From contig JAEBUN010000040.1 in the NCBI GenBank assembly GCA_023014365.1, positions 248,001 through 312,000 of the forward strand: a stretch of DNA of 64,000 nt, given 5' to 3'. This document shows, one piece after another, positions 24,514-36,664 of this stretch. The first letter of the stretch is position 1. Every line of letters begins with the position of its first letter. The translations under genes were made by a program, and so were the position numbers. The notes beneath the pieces were generated by a model. It saw only the letters and a program-made list of their open reading frames with translations, searched no databases and had not been told where the DNA came from. This DNA is from Lepiota brunneoincarnata (lineage: Eukaryota; Basidiomycota; Agaricomycetes; Agaricales; Agaricaceae).

Positions 24514-24799
24514 TTCCCCCTTGCTCAGATGTTGGGAAGAGGAATTATAAGGTAGAGTTTGTGAACTCAATACCAAGCAAAGGACAGAAATGTTTGAACT
24601 TTGTTTGACCAACACTGTGAACCCCTACAGGTTGTAATTTACATTGGAAATTGTGGGCACTGTGTCATAATTCACATTGAATTATTAAAGAATTACAACT
24701 GTTATTCAGAAAAATGGCATTATCTGGTGTGATTCCCAAAATGTCATTATTATGTACTCTCCTAAAAATGGCACTAATTGGTGGAACTCTCACCTCTTG

Positions 24800-25912
24800 T
24801 GTTATAAACAGTCCAGACAGAGAGGAGCTGGAACAAGTATTTGACTTTACAAGATGGGTACAGGAGACCACAGACCAGTTATGGGCACAGGAATATGAAG
24901 ACAAAGAGGAGGAGTATTATAGTACCATGCAGGACCTGGCAAGAGATGCAGGAATGGAGATAACCTTGGGGGATATTCTGGAATACCCCAAGGAGGAAGA
25001 AGACAGCCATAGATCAACCAATCCAGCCTCTGGCACAGACTGGAAGCACCAAGAGAGTGGAGAGCAAGAATGAAGAAGAAGTTATGGAGATAGGATCAGG
25101 GAGGAGAGGATTATGAGTCAGAAGAAAGTGATGGAACATCACACAGCAGTGGAATGGAGAATGAGGACAGTGACTCATTGTAAGATATAAAGTAGCAAGA
25201 TGCCATCAGCTAGGATGTGCATCATAGTCAAGGCTGTGCAGGACAAGTAGAATAGCCCTATAACCTATAACAAGTATATGGTATCTCATAGGTATATAAA
25301 GGCTTGTACAAGTAGAAATTAAAGCCCAAAGCTTTGATCTTATTAACAGCAGTTGTTAACCTCTCTCTGCCTTAACTTGGTGTGTTCCCTCATTATCTCA
25401 TTGAGTGTGATCCACTAAGCTTTGCAAGGCCAACCATCTTGGACACCTTGTAAAGTGATTGAAGGCCTTCTCCAGTTATCTTTAGATACAGAAGGAGCAA
25501 GGATCATAACATTAGATTAAAGCTTCCTTTGGACAACCTCCATCATACACCCCATAGGCATCAGTATGCCTTGTCGCTACCCTTCCACACCAGCAAACAA
25601 TACACTTTATCACTATCCAAGTGCCAACCATATCTGATGACACACCTTGTCACTGTCCAGTGATACAACCTTGTAGAGCAGGTCACCATATCCTCTGCAC
25701 CCTTGGTCAGATGCACCAAAAGCATTGATAGGTCATCCACACCTTTAAGTGTTGATTGGGATAATGCATCCATAAGTGTTGTATACAGGTCATCTGCACC
25801 TTCAAGTATTGATTGGGATAATGCACCTGCAAGCATTGTTTATTTGCCCTCACCCTTGACTTCTTCCCTCTACACCCTGTCTACAAACTGAAACAACCCC
25901 CTTGCCACTGAC
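24800..25912 (+). mobile_element. 5' end of an old family-A chromovirus: LTR (24800-25511) plus leader
   Basis: The LTR (about 712 bp) runs from TGTTATAAACAGTCC to GGATCATAACA and is followed by the leader ATTAGATTAAAGCTTCC and the 5' end of gag, matching the complement of 46925-47340 in the complete element. It is cut at 25912, where element B begins. Nearly every CpG of the young copy is TpG or CpA here. The LTR frame INSPDREELEQVFDFTRW is still recognisable. Confidence 0.8.
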
Positions 25913-26413
25913 TGTAAGGGGAACTCCAGGTCATTGCTCACAACTGCAGATTTGGAATTCTGATTCCCAGACTCCCTGCACCTGGAAATCCAATCTCCAG
26001 CCTTCCTGCACTCGGAAATCTAATCCCCAGCCCTCCTGCACTTGGAAATCCAATCCCCAGCCTCCCAATGCCTGGAAATCTGTCCCCTGACATCCCAGTA
26101 CTCGGAATTCCCTCCTACACCCCTCTGATGCAGATGCGAACCCTCACTGGCATGCATGACCCTATCCCAAGCCTATTCCTGACTATACTTACTTTAGGCA
26201 TCCCTGACACCTCATGGCCATTTATGTAGAGTAGATTACTCAACTTGGACCTTATGGCAGGTAGTATAAGTAGTGTAGGTGAGCTTGGAGAAACCTTACT
26301 CAATTCTCTAAGGTTTCTCCCTGCTCAGGTATGTACTTAGTAGAAGTCCGGAAATGACACTAAGGTTTCTCCCTGCTCAGCCAATGCAACACAGTGACCA
26401 GGTCACCCTTACA
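25913..26413 (+). repeat. Left LTR of element B
   Basis: TGTAAGGGGAACTCC at the start and CACCCTTACA at the end give inverted TGTAAGG/CCTTACA termini. It is about 80 bp longer than the right LTR because of an insertion that duplicates TAAGGTTTCTCCCTGCTCAG. Confidence 0.8.
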
Positions 26414-26717
26414 GAAGAATCAAGTCTATTCCCAGAGGACTGGCCATTGACAATGCCTGGACAAGTTATACCACTTCTCCTGTGCCAACTACACCCTTCC
26501 TCTGTTGGAATTCTGGCATCATGCAAGCCTGTGCAATGCATGTGATTTGAAATTGTTTTATTGTTTATGGACCTTATTGTTGTAGATATTATTTAAGTAG
26601 TCTACTTGAGTTGTATGTAGCCATCTGTTTGCCTCATGAGCTCACTGAGGCCAAATGAACATGCCTGCTGTTGCACACTTTTTTCAACATCCTCTACCTC
26701 CCAGCACCCTTGCCATC

Positions 26718-28000
26718 ATGTCCCAAGAGCAGCAGCAGCAACCACCGACTCAAATGACCATTGAGCAGGCCATAGGCTCACTTCTCACAGACATGGCAAT
26801 GGTACAGGCCTGACAAGCTGAAGCCGAACAGAACATGATGGACATGGTGAATGACATATGTGACACACTCTGAAACCTCATGGACTCAATAGGATGACAG
26901 CACCCCAACACCCCCCCCTCTATCTCAGCCATGCCCCTCAATAGAGCAGAGTATGAGTCCCAAGCTGCTGCCCATGAACCCCCCCCTCCTGCTCCACACC
27001 CCCATCCACCATCACCTCCACTGTGCACCTCCACCAAGGCCAAGGTGGCAACCCCACCCGAATTTGACAAAGAACACGCCAAGGGTCGTGCATTTCTGAA
27101 TGTATGCCAGCTCTACATCAGGCTCTCGGTGGATTGATTCTGTTCTGATGAATAGAAAATACTGTGGACCCTCTCTTACATGAAGTTGGGATGCACAGCA
27201 CAGTGGGCTGATGAGCTGTTCCACTTGGAAGCTAGCATTGGTGGGTTTCCCTTTACAGACTGGTGAGACTTCACTGAACAATTCAAGGGTCGGTTTTCCC
27301 CTGTCAATGCAGAAGCTGATGCACTAAACACATTGGAGTCCACATCATACCACCAACAAGAGCAGACTGTTGAAGACTACCTAGATACTTTCAAGGTCCT
27401 CATCTCCAAGTCTGGATACCAAGACCCCTGAGTTATTGCAGTCAAGTTCTGCCAAGGTCTACACCCTTCCATCCAGAATACCATTGCTACCCTCCCAGCA
27501 GGCTGTCCCTTGGACTCAGACCCAGAGGCTTGGTACTTGGCAGTGTGATGGGTAGACCAAGCCCAAATGGCAAATGAGGCATTCTGCTCCAGTTTCTTGC
27601 TCCCTACTCCTACCCCCCTCCAAGCCTCCCACAGGATATGTCAGACTCCCCCCTGCTATGCCAACAATCAGACCTTTGGCCCTGCCATGCTCCCCTATCC
27701 ACTTCAACCCCTCTCCAGGAAATCCAGTCCCTATGGACATTGATGCCTCCAAGCAGAAATCTGGACTCCCCCCACTCTGCTACTGTTGTAAAAGGCCGGG
27801 ACATATGAAGGCTGAGTGTCCACTCCATTATGACATCCAGTACATGGATCTGGAGGAATGGGATGAACTGATGCAGAAGTGGAACTTGGAGATGGATGCC
27901 CTAGCTGCAATGACTGGAATTCTGAGGGTGGAAGAAGCAGAGTTAGAAGCTGAAGAGGATTTTCAGCAGTGTGACAGGTGACTGGTGTGCCCCTGCCACA
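26718..28000 (+). pseudogene. Element B gag
   Basis: The ATG at 26718 (MSQEQQQQPPTQ) opens a capsid-type Gag: FDKEHAKGRAFLNVCQLYI, GGFPFTDW then DFTEQFKGRFSPVNAEADAL, and YLDTFKVLISKSGYQDP. A CCHC zinc knuckle (CYCCKRPGHMKAEC) follows near 27778. At least seven in-frame stops, mostly TGA at former CGA codons, and one frame change before the knuckle make it dead. Confidence 0.8.
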
Positions 28001-31000
28001 TTCATGTAATAGGTTCTTGATTTTGTTGGTAGATGAAATAGAACCTGCTTCCAGCTCTAAACCAACTCCTGAAGATATACCACCACCCCTGAAAACTTCA
28101 GTGCAATGTCCCTGCTGGGAATGCCACCTCCCAAAGAGACCAATCATTGCTTATTCTGACTCAGAATCCAAGTCCCTCCAGTTGACAGTGGAATTTGAGA
28201 CCACTGACTTAGTAGAACTCAAAACAGTCAAGGCATTGGTGGATTCTGGTGCAACTGGTTCCTTCATTGACCAAGACTTTGTGCGTGCTGCTCACCTCAG
28301 TACTCACCACTTATCCAACCCCATCCCAGTGTTCAATGTAGATGGGACTCTGAATGAGGCTGGACAAATTTCTGAAGTGGTAGATGTGATCTTACACTAT
28401 TGGAACCATGCTGAATGCATGCTGTTAGCAGTAACCAAGTTGGGGAAGCAAGAACTCCTTTTGAGGTTTACATGGCTGAAGCTTCATAACCTGGAAATTG
28501 ACTGGCAAACTGGAGAAGTCAAGTTATCCCGATGCCCCTCAGGCTGTACAGAATGCCAAGACCAGTTGTGTGCCAAACACCATGCCCAAAAGCTTCAAGC
28601 CAGTTGCATCCATGCCTGCCGACTTGGCCCCTTCCCCACCTTAGATGAAGAAGAGGACAAGGATGAGCCAGCCCTCCCTGCTGAAGAGCCAGAGGAGCCT
28701 TTAGAAGATGGGGATTGCATCTTTGCAGTGGGACTCCTCCCTGTGAAGCCCACTCTGGAGGTGATCACCGCAGGCTCTACCACCTCTCAGTGCCTAGCAG
28801 AAGCCTTCCTCTGGAATTCCCAGATCAATAGCCCCCAGAATTCTGGCTTCCGAGTACATGTTCCCCCATATCTTCAGGAGTATGCTGCTGTCTTTGCCAA
28901 GGAGTCCTTTGACATGCTCCCAGATCACTGACCCTGGTACCATGCAATAGAGCTCGTTCTGGGAGCAGACCCCAAGGGGTGCAAGGTCTATCCACTGTCC
29001 CCTCTCAAGCAGAAGGAACTGGATGGAATTCCTACAGGAAAACTTGTCTTCCAGTCAGATACACCCATCTAAGTCTCCTATGGCTTCCCCGGTCTTCTTC
29101 ATTAAACAAAAGGATGGCTCACTTCACCTAGTACAGGATTACCAAGCACTCAATGCCCTCATGGTGAAGAACAAGTACCCTCTACCCCTCATCTCTGAGC
29201 TAGTAGCACAGCTCTGGGGGGCAAAGTACTTCACCAAACTAGACGTTTGATGGGGCTTTAATAATGTCCGGATTGAGCCAGGAAACAAGTGGAAGGCAGC
29301 GTTTCACACCAATAGGGGCCTCTTCGAACCCCTTGTCATGTTCTTTGGCCTCACTAACAGCCCAGCCACCTTCCAGATGATGATGAATGATATCTTTCAT
29401 GAACTTATCATGGAAGGAGTTGTAGTCATCTACCTGGATGATATCCTCATCTTCACCTGGACCTTGGAGCAGCATAGGGATGTTGTTAGGCATGTCATGG
29501 AGATCCTTCAACAGCACAAACTCTACCTACAGCCAGAAAAGTGTGAGTTTGAGCGCACTCGCATTGAGTACCTAGGACTCATCATCTCAAAAAACTCCAT
29601 CAAGATGGACCCAGTCAAAGTTGCAGGAGTCAAGGAGTGGCTGACCCCCAAGGATAAGTTAGGGCTTCAGTCTTTCCTAGGTTTTACAAACTTCTACTGT
29701 CACTTCATCCAGGACTTCTCCCACATAGCCCAACCCCTCTTTGACCTCACCCAAAACAGCACTATGTGGCAGTGGAACTTGGAACAGCAAGCAGCATTTG
29801 ACAGCTTGAAAGCAGCTATCACTTTGGCTCCAGTTCTGGCTTCTCCAGATGATAAGGCACCCTTCTGAGTAGAAGTTGATAGTTCAGATTTCACCATGGG
29901 GGCTGTACTCTCTCAACTCTCCAGAGATGATAGAAAGTGGCACCCAGTAGCATTTTACTCTAAAGCCTTGTCTCTGGTGGAGCGCAACTATGAGATCCAT
30001 GATAAGGAGATGCTGGCCATTATCTGGGCACTGGAAGAGTGGAGACACTTCCTTGAAGGAGCATTGGAAAAGTTTGAAATCTGGACAGATCACAAGAACT
30101 TAGAGTATTTCATGACTGCTTAGAAGCTAAACCACCAACAGGCATGTTGGTCCCTCTATCTTTCCCAGTTCAACTTCTCTCTTCACCATCGCCCTGGTCA
30201 CAGCATGGGAAAGTCTGACACCTTGTCTCGGAGATCTGATCATGGCTCAGGAGCATAGGATAATGCTGACATTATGCTTCTCCCAGCATCTCTCTTTGCA
30301 GTATGAGCTGTTGACGGGATTTCTCTTCAAGGGGAAGAGCAAGCCCTCCTCCAAGACATCCACTCTGGAAACCAAGGAGGCAGACAAGAGGAAATGGTGG
30401 CCAAAGCAGCCCAGGAACTCCAGAAGTCTGCAACACACTCAGTGCACAGTGCTGAGTGGTTGGAACTGGATGGCTTGCTTCTCTTCTGAGGCAAAATATA
30501 TGTTCCAGATGATGCAGCACTCTGCTGATGCATTGTAGCCCTTCACCATGATTCCTGAATTGGAGGACACACAGGCCAATGGAAAACTCTGGAACTTGTC
30601 TCCCAAAACTACTGGTGGCCCAACATATCCTGCTACATTGGTCAGTATGTTTCTACATGTGACCTGTGCCTCCACACAAAACCAATCTGGAAACTCCCTG
30701 TTGGAGAATTTCACCCTCTCCCCATTCTGGAAGCCTGATGGGATACTGTTAGCGTAGACTTTGTAGTGGAACTCCCAGAGTCCAATGGGTATGATGCTGT
30801 CATGACTGTGGTTGACTCTGTCTCCAAATGTGCTCATTTCATCCCAACACACACTACCCTTACAGCAGATGGAGCAGCATGGCTATTTCTCCATCATGTA
30901 TGGAAACTACATGGACTTCCACATCAAGTGGTCTTGGATCGGGGTCCTAGTTCATTGTGTCATTCACCAGGGAACTCTACTGCTTACTTGGAATCAAAGG

Positions 31001-32487
31001 TGCTTCCTCTACAGCATAGCACCCCCAATCAGATGGGCAGACAGAACAGGTCAACCAGGAATTGGACCAATACCTCTGGATCTTTGTCAATGAATGACAG
31101 AACAATTGGCATGACCTTCTCCCCCTGGCGGAATTTCAGCACAACAACCATATCCATACTTCCACTCAACACTCACCATTCATCCTAGACACTGGCCAAA
31201 ACCCGAGAATGGGGTTTGAACCCCACCAACAACCATCTTGGCTGGAAACAGTCAATGAGCTCAAATCCCAGATGGAATCGGCATTGGAGGAGGCAAGATC
31301 AGCACTTGCAAAGTCCAAAGATGATATGGCAAGGTACTACAACCAACGGCAAACCCCAACTCCGGAGTTCAAGCCTGGAGACAAGGTTTTCCTGGATGCA
31401 TTGGACATACAAACCACACAACCATCCAAGAAACTCTCACATTGCTGGTTAGGACCCTATGCAATTGACAAACAGGTCAGCTCCAATGCACACCAACTAA
31501 AGCTACCAAAATCCATGAGATGCCTCCATCTGGTCTTCAATGTGGTAAAGCTCACACTCACTCCCACCAACTGTTATGATCCGTGCTCCTTCTGTATCTG
31601 AGGATAACTGGAGACGGCCTTCAATCACTCTACAAGGTGTCCGAGACGGTTGGCCTTATAGAGCTTAGTGGATCGCGCTCAATGAGATAACGAGGGAAGA
31701 CGCCAAGTTAAGGCAGAGAGGTAAACGACCGCTGTTAACAAGATTAAAGCTTGAGGCTTTAATCTCTACTTGTACAGGCCTTATATACCTATGAGGTGCT
31801 ATATACTCGTTATAGGTTACTTGGCTGTTCTACTGGTCGTGCGCAGTCCTGACCATGATGCACATCCTGGCTGATGGCATCCTAGTGTTATTTATATTAC
31901 AATGAGTCAGTACTCTTGCTACTGCTGTGCGATGTTCCATCGCTTTCCTCTGACTCATAATCTTCTTCTCCCGATTGTATCTCCATGGAGTCCTCTCCGT
32001 TCTCGCTCTCCATTCTCTCAGTGCTTCCATCCGTATCGGAGGTTGGATCGGTTGATCCATGGTTATCTTCCTCGTCCTCGGGGTATTCCAATATATCCTC
32101 CAAGGTTATCTCCATTCCTGCTTCTCTTGCCAGGTCCTGCATGGCGGTATAATATTCCCCTTCCTCGTCTTCGTATTCTTGTGCCCGTAGTTGGTCTGTA
32201 GTCTCCTGTACCCATCTTGTAAAGTCGAACAATAATTCTTGTTCCTCCCGGTCTGGACTGTTCATAACACCAACCCCATTCCCAGATGCCAGCCCAAACC
32301 ACTGCCAGCACCTATCATCATTGAGGATGAAGAAGAGTGGGAAGTTGAGGAAATCCTGGATAGCCGCATCTACTGGAGGAGACTCCAGTTCCTGGTGAAA
32401 TGGAAGGACTTTGGGATTGAAGAAAACTCCTGGGAATCAGCCAAGGACATCCATGCCCCTGACTGCATAATGGAATTCTATCAATAA
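27978..32487 (+). pseudogene. Element B pol: protease, RT, RNase H, integrase, chromodomain
   Basis: Domains in order: aspartic protease (VKALVDSGATGSFID, about 28230); reverse transcriptase (QKDGSLHLVQDYQALN, catalytic VIYLDDILIF about 29430); RNase H (VEVDSSDFTMGAVLSQ, YEIHDKEMLAIIWALEEWRH); integrase (CDLCLHTK zinc-binding end, VSVDFVVELP, TAYHPQSDGQTEQVNQELD); and a chromodomain (WEVEEILDSRIYWRRLQFLV then KWKDFGIEENSWESAKDI) ending at 32487. The solo LTR at 31572-32269 lies in frame between integrase and chromodomain. TGA stops interrupt RT (after FTKLDV), RNase H (APF) and integrase. Confidence 0.85.
31572..32269 (-). mobile_element. Young family-A solo LTR inside element B pol
   Basis: 698 bp, the same length as the LTRs of the complete element and only slightly different from them. 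It is flanked by a perfect 5-bp target duplication CCAAC (31567-31571 and 32270-32274). Removing it and one CCAAC restores the pol frame across LTLTPTN and PIPRCQPKP. A solo LTR forms by recombination between the two LTRs of a full element. It keeps its CpGs, unlike the element around it. Confidence 0.92.
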
Positions 32488-32597
32488 CACCCAGGAGCTC
32501 CAAGACAGATTGGGAGTCATGCATTTGGCTCAATCCCCTTCCGTGCCCTCAATCCAACCATTGTGCTGAGTTGTCACAACCTTGAAGGGGAGGTAGG

Positions 32598-33016
32598 TGT
32601 AAGGGGAACTCCAGGTCATCACTCACAACTGCAGATTTGGAATTCTGATTCCCAGACTCCCTGCACTTGGAAATCTAATCCCCAGCCCTCCTGCACTCAG
32701 ACATCTGATCCCCAGCCTCCCAATGCCTGGAAATCTGTCCCCTGACACCCCAGTACTTGGAATTCCCTCCTACACCCCTCTGATGCAGACACAAACCCTC
32801 ACTGGCATGCATGACCCTATCCTGAGCCCATTCCCAACTATACTTACTTTAGGCATCCCTGACACCTCACAGCCATTTATGTAGAGTAGATTACTCAACT
32901 TGGACCTTACAGCAGGTAGTATAAGTAGTGTAGGTGAGCTTGGAGAAACCTTACTCAATTCTCTAAGGTTTCTCCCTGCTCAGCCAACGCAACATGGTGA
33001 CCAGGTTGCCCTTACA
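32598..33016 (+). repeat. Right LTR of element B
   Basis: 419 bp, TGTAAGGGGAACTCC to TGCCCTTACA, closely similar to the left LTR apart from the 80-bp insertion there. It is preceded by the purine tract. Confidence 0.8.
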
Positions 33017-36000
33017 CCAGCTGCCATGGTTTGATGGTAAGGATTTGGTAGGTGGTGAGGATAGGAGGGTAGTGGTGGTAGTTGCATCCAAAGGTGATTC
33101 TAAAGGTACCATGTCCATATCTTCACCAAATCTTCCAGCAGTTGCCAGTGGTTCAATAGGTAGAGTTGGAGGATTGTGTGCAAGGGTAGGATGAACATAT
33201 TCAACAGTCTTTGTAGATGTGGGATTGCTCATCCATGAACAATGCTGTGACTGCTTTGGTACCAAGGGCCCATTGTAAGAAATAGTTGACTTTGGGGATA
33301 TCTCAGGTATTGAAAATTTAAAATTGAACAAATTTGAACATTGCTGAATGTGCTGGTGATAAAAGCAATCCTAAGCTTGTTGTTTCCATTGGCCAGGAAT
33401 TAAATACCTGTTTAACTCTGCCACCATTGTTGAAATCATTATAGGTGTATACCCCTGGATTCAAGTGGTCTTTATAGTAGGCAATGAAATGATTTTGCAT
33501 GGGATCTATCAAACCAAAGCCTACAAGATCATGGGCAACCTTGAACTTCTTTGCATCTCCTGGCCTAAGTGGCTCCAGGTGGTCAGGGATATCTCAGTCC
33601 AGTTGAGTCCCATTTTGCCCAAGTGATAATTCAATTACAAGAACAATGGGCAGACTGACCACAAGACAGGTAATATCAGCCTGTTCACCAGTGCAGAGCA
33701 GAGTTCCTTGAGATTGTCACCAGCAGGAAGCCCTAGTAGCTGTAGACTCTTGTTTCATTGCCATGAATTGTTTGAAGCCCTAGTAGTTGTAGACTCTTGT
33801 TTCATTGCCATGAATTGTTTGAACCAGTTCACTAGGTTCCTTTTGAAGTGGGCATGGTCCCAAGCAGAGATGAGGATATCTTTCTGAGAATGAAGGGCAG
33901 TATGGAGCTCCAGATGAGTTCCTTGAGTAGACTGATCACCCTCACATGCATAAAATTGCACAGTCAAAGGAGCAAAGTATGCAAGGGGAATGATGGAGTC
34001 CTTGAAGCATCCTTGGCTAGCATCCATCTTAAGTCCCTTCCAAAGCTATCTCTGCATATATGTCAGCATGAATTAAAGAATGGGCTAGTATTTACTTATG
34101 AAAAGAGAATGGAAACCAAACTCTTCCTGAATAATCTTTTGTAAATAGAGTTGGTGTCACAACAAGTCCCATTCATTTGAAAGCCAGGAAGAATCTCCAT
34201 TGGATTGAGACCATTGTACAAAGTGGTCAAAGATCTTGAATATTGGGGAGTTGGTATCCATAGTACTGATAACCTCTGCAAATTCAGGAATTGTGGTAGA
34301 AATTGAAATGTAGAGTAGCTGAAGTGAGGTATCCAGCCAACAGGAGTTTTCTTTCCACTGATAGTAGGCTGAACCCAAAACATTCCCAATTGCTGCTATG
34401 GTCTTGACTCTTTTCTGAGGGCTACCAGAATTCTTGGGTATAAGCTTTTTTGCTGTATTGGGAGCATGGCCATCATTAACAAATTTCTTGCTTGGTGATT
34501 TGAATTCATGGTGCCATGATTTATGTTTGGAAGGTGACATCCCAAGTATTTCAAGCTTGGTTTGATCCTTCTTCCATTTGTTAGCCTTGCCATAGTGTAG
34601 TGGTACCCACTGGTACAAGTCAACAATTAATCTTATTAACCAAGTTTGAACTTACTTTGTTTGCTCTTGTAGTTATCTTCAAACCTAATGGCCCAACAGT
34701 AAAGTGATCAGATGCCCTCAAAGAATTGTTGGTTTCAGCCAGCTGCAGCATAAAGCTGGAAGTGTAGGGATTCTTGAGCATTGGTAGTTGTTAGTAGAAC
34801 CTGCCATAGCTCTGGGTCCATTGTCACAAAGACAGGAAATATCATTTTGCCATGTCAAAGCCACCATAACAGCTAATCTGCAACACCAGAGAACTCTGTG
34901 AGTAGCCACTCTACTATCTTCTGGAACTCCTCCATGGACTTGATTTTAGTTAGTTTGAGTGCTTCAGCAACAAACTCCTCCCTCTGGTGAATAAGGATGA
35001 CTCCACTGATTCTTGATACTTGGGTAACTCCTTGTCTATAATGCTTGCCACATCCTCAGATTATTTTCTCTGCAGCTAGCCTAAGCTCTTCTCCTGTCTG
35101 GGGATCTTGGTTGGCTGAGTGGATTTCAACAAAGGATTCAATGTAGCCTTCTCTTTGAGCATCACTGAAGTCCATAACCTGCAGGATATTAGATTCTAAA
35201 ATGATCTGATGGAGATGATGCTATACCATTGCAAACATTTTATCTCAAACAGGAATTTTGTGGAGAGTAGCTTGGGCAATAATAGTTTGGAATGTGCTGA
35301 GGAAATGTAGCCTGTAGTACTTGGCTGAGCCACCATCCATGAAAGACATCAGAATTGGAATCCATTTTCGAAGGACTAGGGAATAGGTGGAGGACATCAT
35401 CAAGGCCCAGCCACTGTCTACCCAGAATCCATGAGCAGCATCAGCAACCATTCCACCACCAATATCTTCATCAGATTCATCATTCTGGTAGAGAACCTGA
35501 GAAGCCATGAAGGGGGACTGGAAGCATATGATATTTTCTAGTCCAAATTGTGAAGTTTTGATGAAATTTGGGTGCTCTCATGCAAATTCCTTCAAGCTAA
35601 GTATGGCCATGACTTCCTAGTCTCCTTCAATCCTTCCATTGGCTGTTGTGGGAGAGGAGGCTGAACTAACTGTCCAAGGTTGGCAAGTGTAGTAGATGGA
35701 TTGGCTGGAAGGGAAGGGATTTATTGAAGGGGAAGGTCCAGATATAATATGTGAAGTTGATGGAATAGGGGGAATGATAAAATGATTAGAAATATGTAAA
35801 GGTGGTTGAGTCACAGATTTTGTTCAGGAGGGAATTGAGGGAGTAGGGGAAGTCCAGGGATAGTAATAGGATGGGTGGGGCCATGGTCAATCTGTGAACA
35901 GGGGGGTATGGATCCTAGCTGAGGCAATAATACTGATTGAAGTGCTTGAACAAGAACTTGTATGTCAGTTGTTTCTGTAACAAGTAAGTTTGTATAAGTT

Positions 36001-36300
36001 GGCTTTTAAATTAAAGTAAAGAAAAAATAACAAACATGAGGTTGGATGAAGCTGTTGTGTGAGTGGAATTGGTCAGGGGGCCATTTGTGGAGATTTGGGA
36101 GGTGGAGGTGGAGGGACATCTTGTTCTGACTCAAAGAAGTACTTTGTACAGTGCTTAAAAAATCCCTGCTATAATTTAATATTGTAACTTCATATAAGTT
36201 CAATTCTGACTTACAAAAACCATGGGGAAATATTGGCCTGGTACAGATAGTTAAGGTTTGAAATAAGAAGTAGGAACTCAAGGTAGAGTTAGAGAGTGGT
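33017..36300 (-). pseudogene. Decayed transposon-type coding unit with a cysteine-protease-like motif
   Basis: Minus-strand frames from about 35500 to 33100 form one broken protein. Readable parts are VADAAHGFWVDSGWALMMSS, WIPILMSFMDGGSAKYYRLH, TTNAQESLHFQLYAAAG and, at 34157-34618, AYYQWKENSCWLDTSLQLLY. The NSCWLDTSLQLLY piece resembles the active-site Cys box of ubiquitin-specific-protease-like domains, which accompany some basidiomycete transposases. Frames change and stops (TGA, TAG) are frequent; CpG is almost absent. No terminal repeats were found, so boundaries and superfamily are unknown. 35500-36300 holds no readable protein. Confidence 0.5.
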
Positions 36301-36510
36301 GGAGAAGTAAAACCGCATAAGGAGGATGTTGGAATATTTATCAGTGCACCAATGGTGTTTTATACTTCTAACTATGAGTCATATCCTCATTGTACAATAT
36401 CCAAAGAGCAGCAGAAAACATGGGATATAGATCTTAAATATATTGAAAGAGCAGACATTGGTTTGAGAATGATGAAATATTGATCTTGCATATACATATC
36501 GAAGCATGAG

Positions 36511-36596
36511 CAGGATTCAAACCCTCAACCTCAGAAATGGAATTAACAGGTTTGTATCTAGCTTGAAACACTAACCATTACACCATAGTGTTATTT
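36511..36596 (-). repeat. tRNA-like sequence, possible head of a SINE
   Basis: On the minus strand an A-box-like TGGTGTAATGGTTAG (36571-36585) is followed about 50 bases later by a B-box-like GGTTTGAATCC (36513-36523), the CpG-decayed form of GGTTCGAATCC. The sequence that should pair with the 5' acceptor strand is absent and the anticodon arm is not clear, so this is not a working tRNA. It could be a tRNA-derived SINE or a tRNA relic. Confidence 0.4.
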
Positions 36597-36664
36597 TATG
36601 TAATGTTTTGGTTATATGTACCATAATAATGGATTTTATGAAAAATACTTATATAAATATATTA

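Larger units (their letters stand above)
25913..33016 (+). mobile_element. Decayed Ty3/gypsy chromovirus, family B
   Basis: A full-length but dead LTR retrotransposon: left LTR 25913-26413, right LTR 32598-33016, gag, pol with a terminal chromodomain, and a purine tract (GAAGGGGAGGTAGG) before the right LTR. A family-A solo LTR interrupts it at 31572-32269. The flanks (CTGAC and CCAGC) do not match, so the target duplication has been lost or the ends come from different copies. Most in-frame stops are TGA where related elements have Arg, that is CGA to TGA. Confidence 0.85.

Noticed and set aside
31897..32265. Stand-alone 122-residue acidic gene within each family-A LTR
   Set aside because: In the complete element it is the tail of a longer frame entering the 3' LTR, so it was annotated as part of the third reading frame rather than as separate genes.
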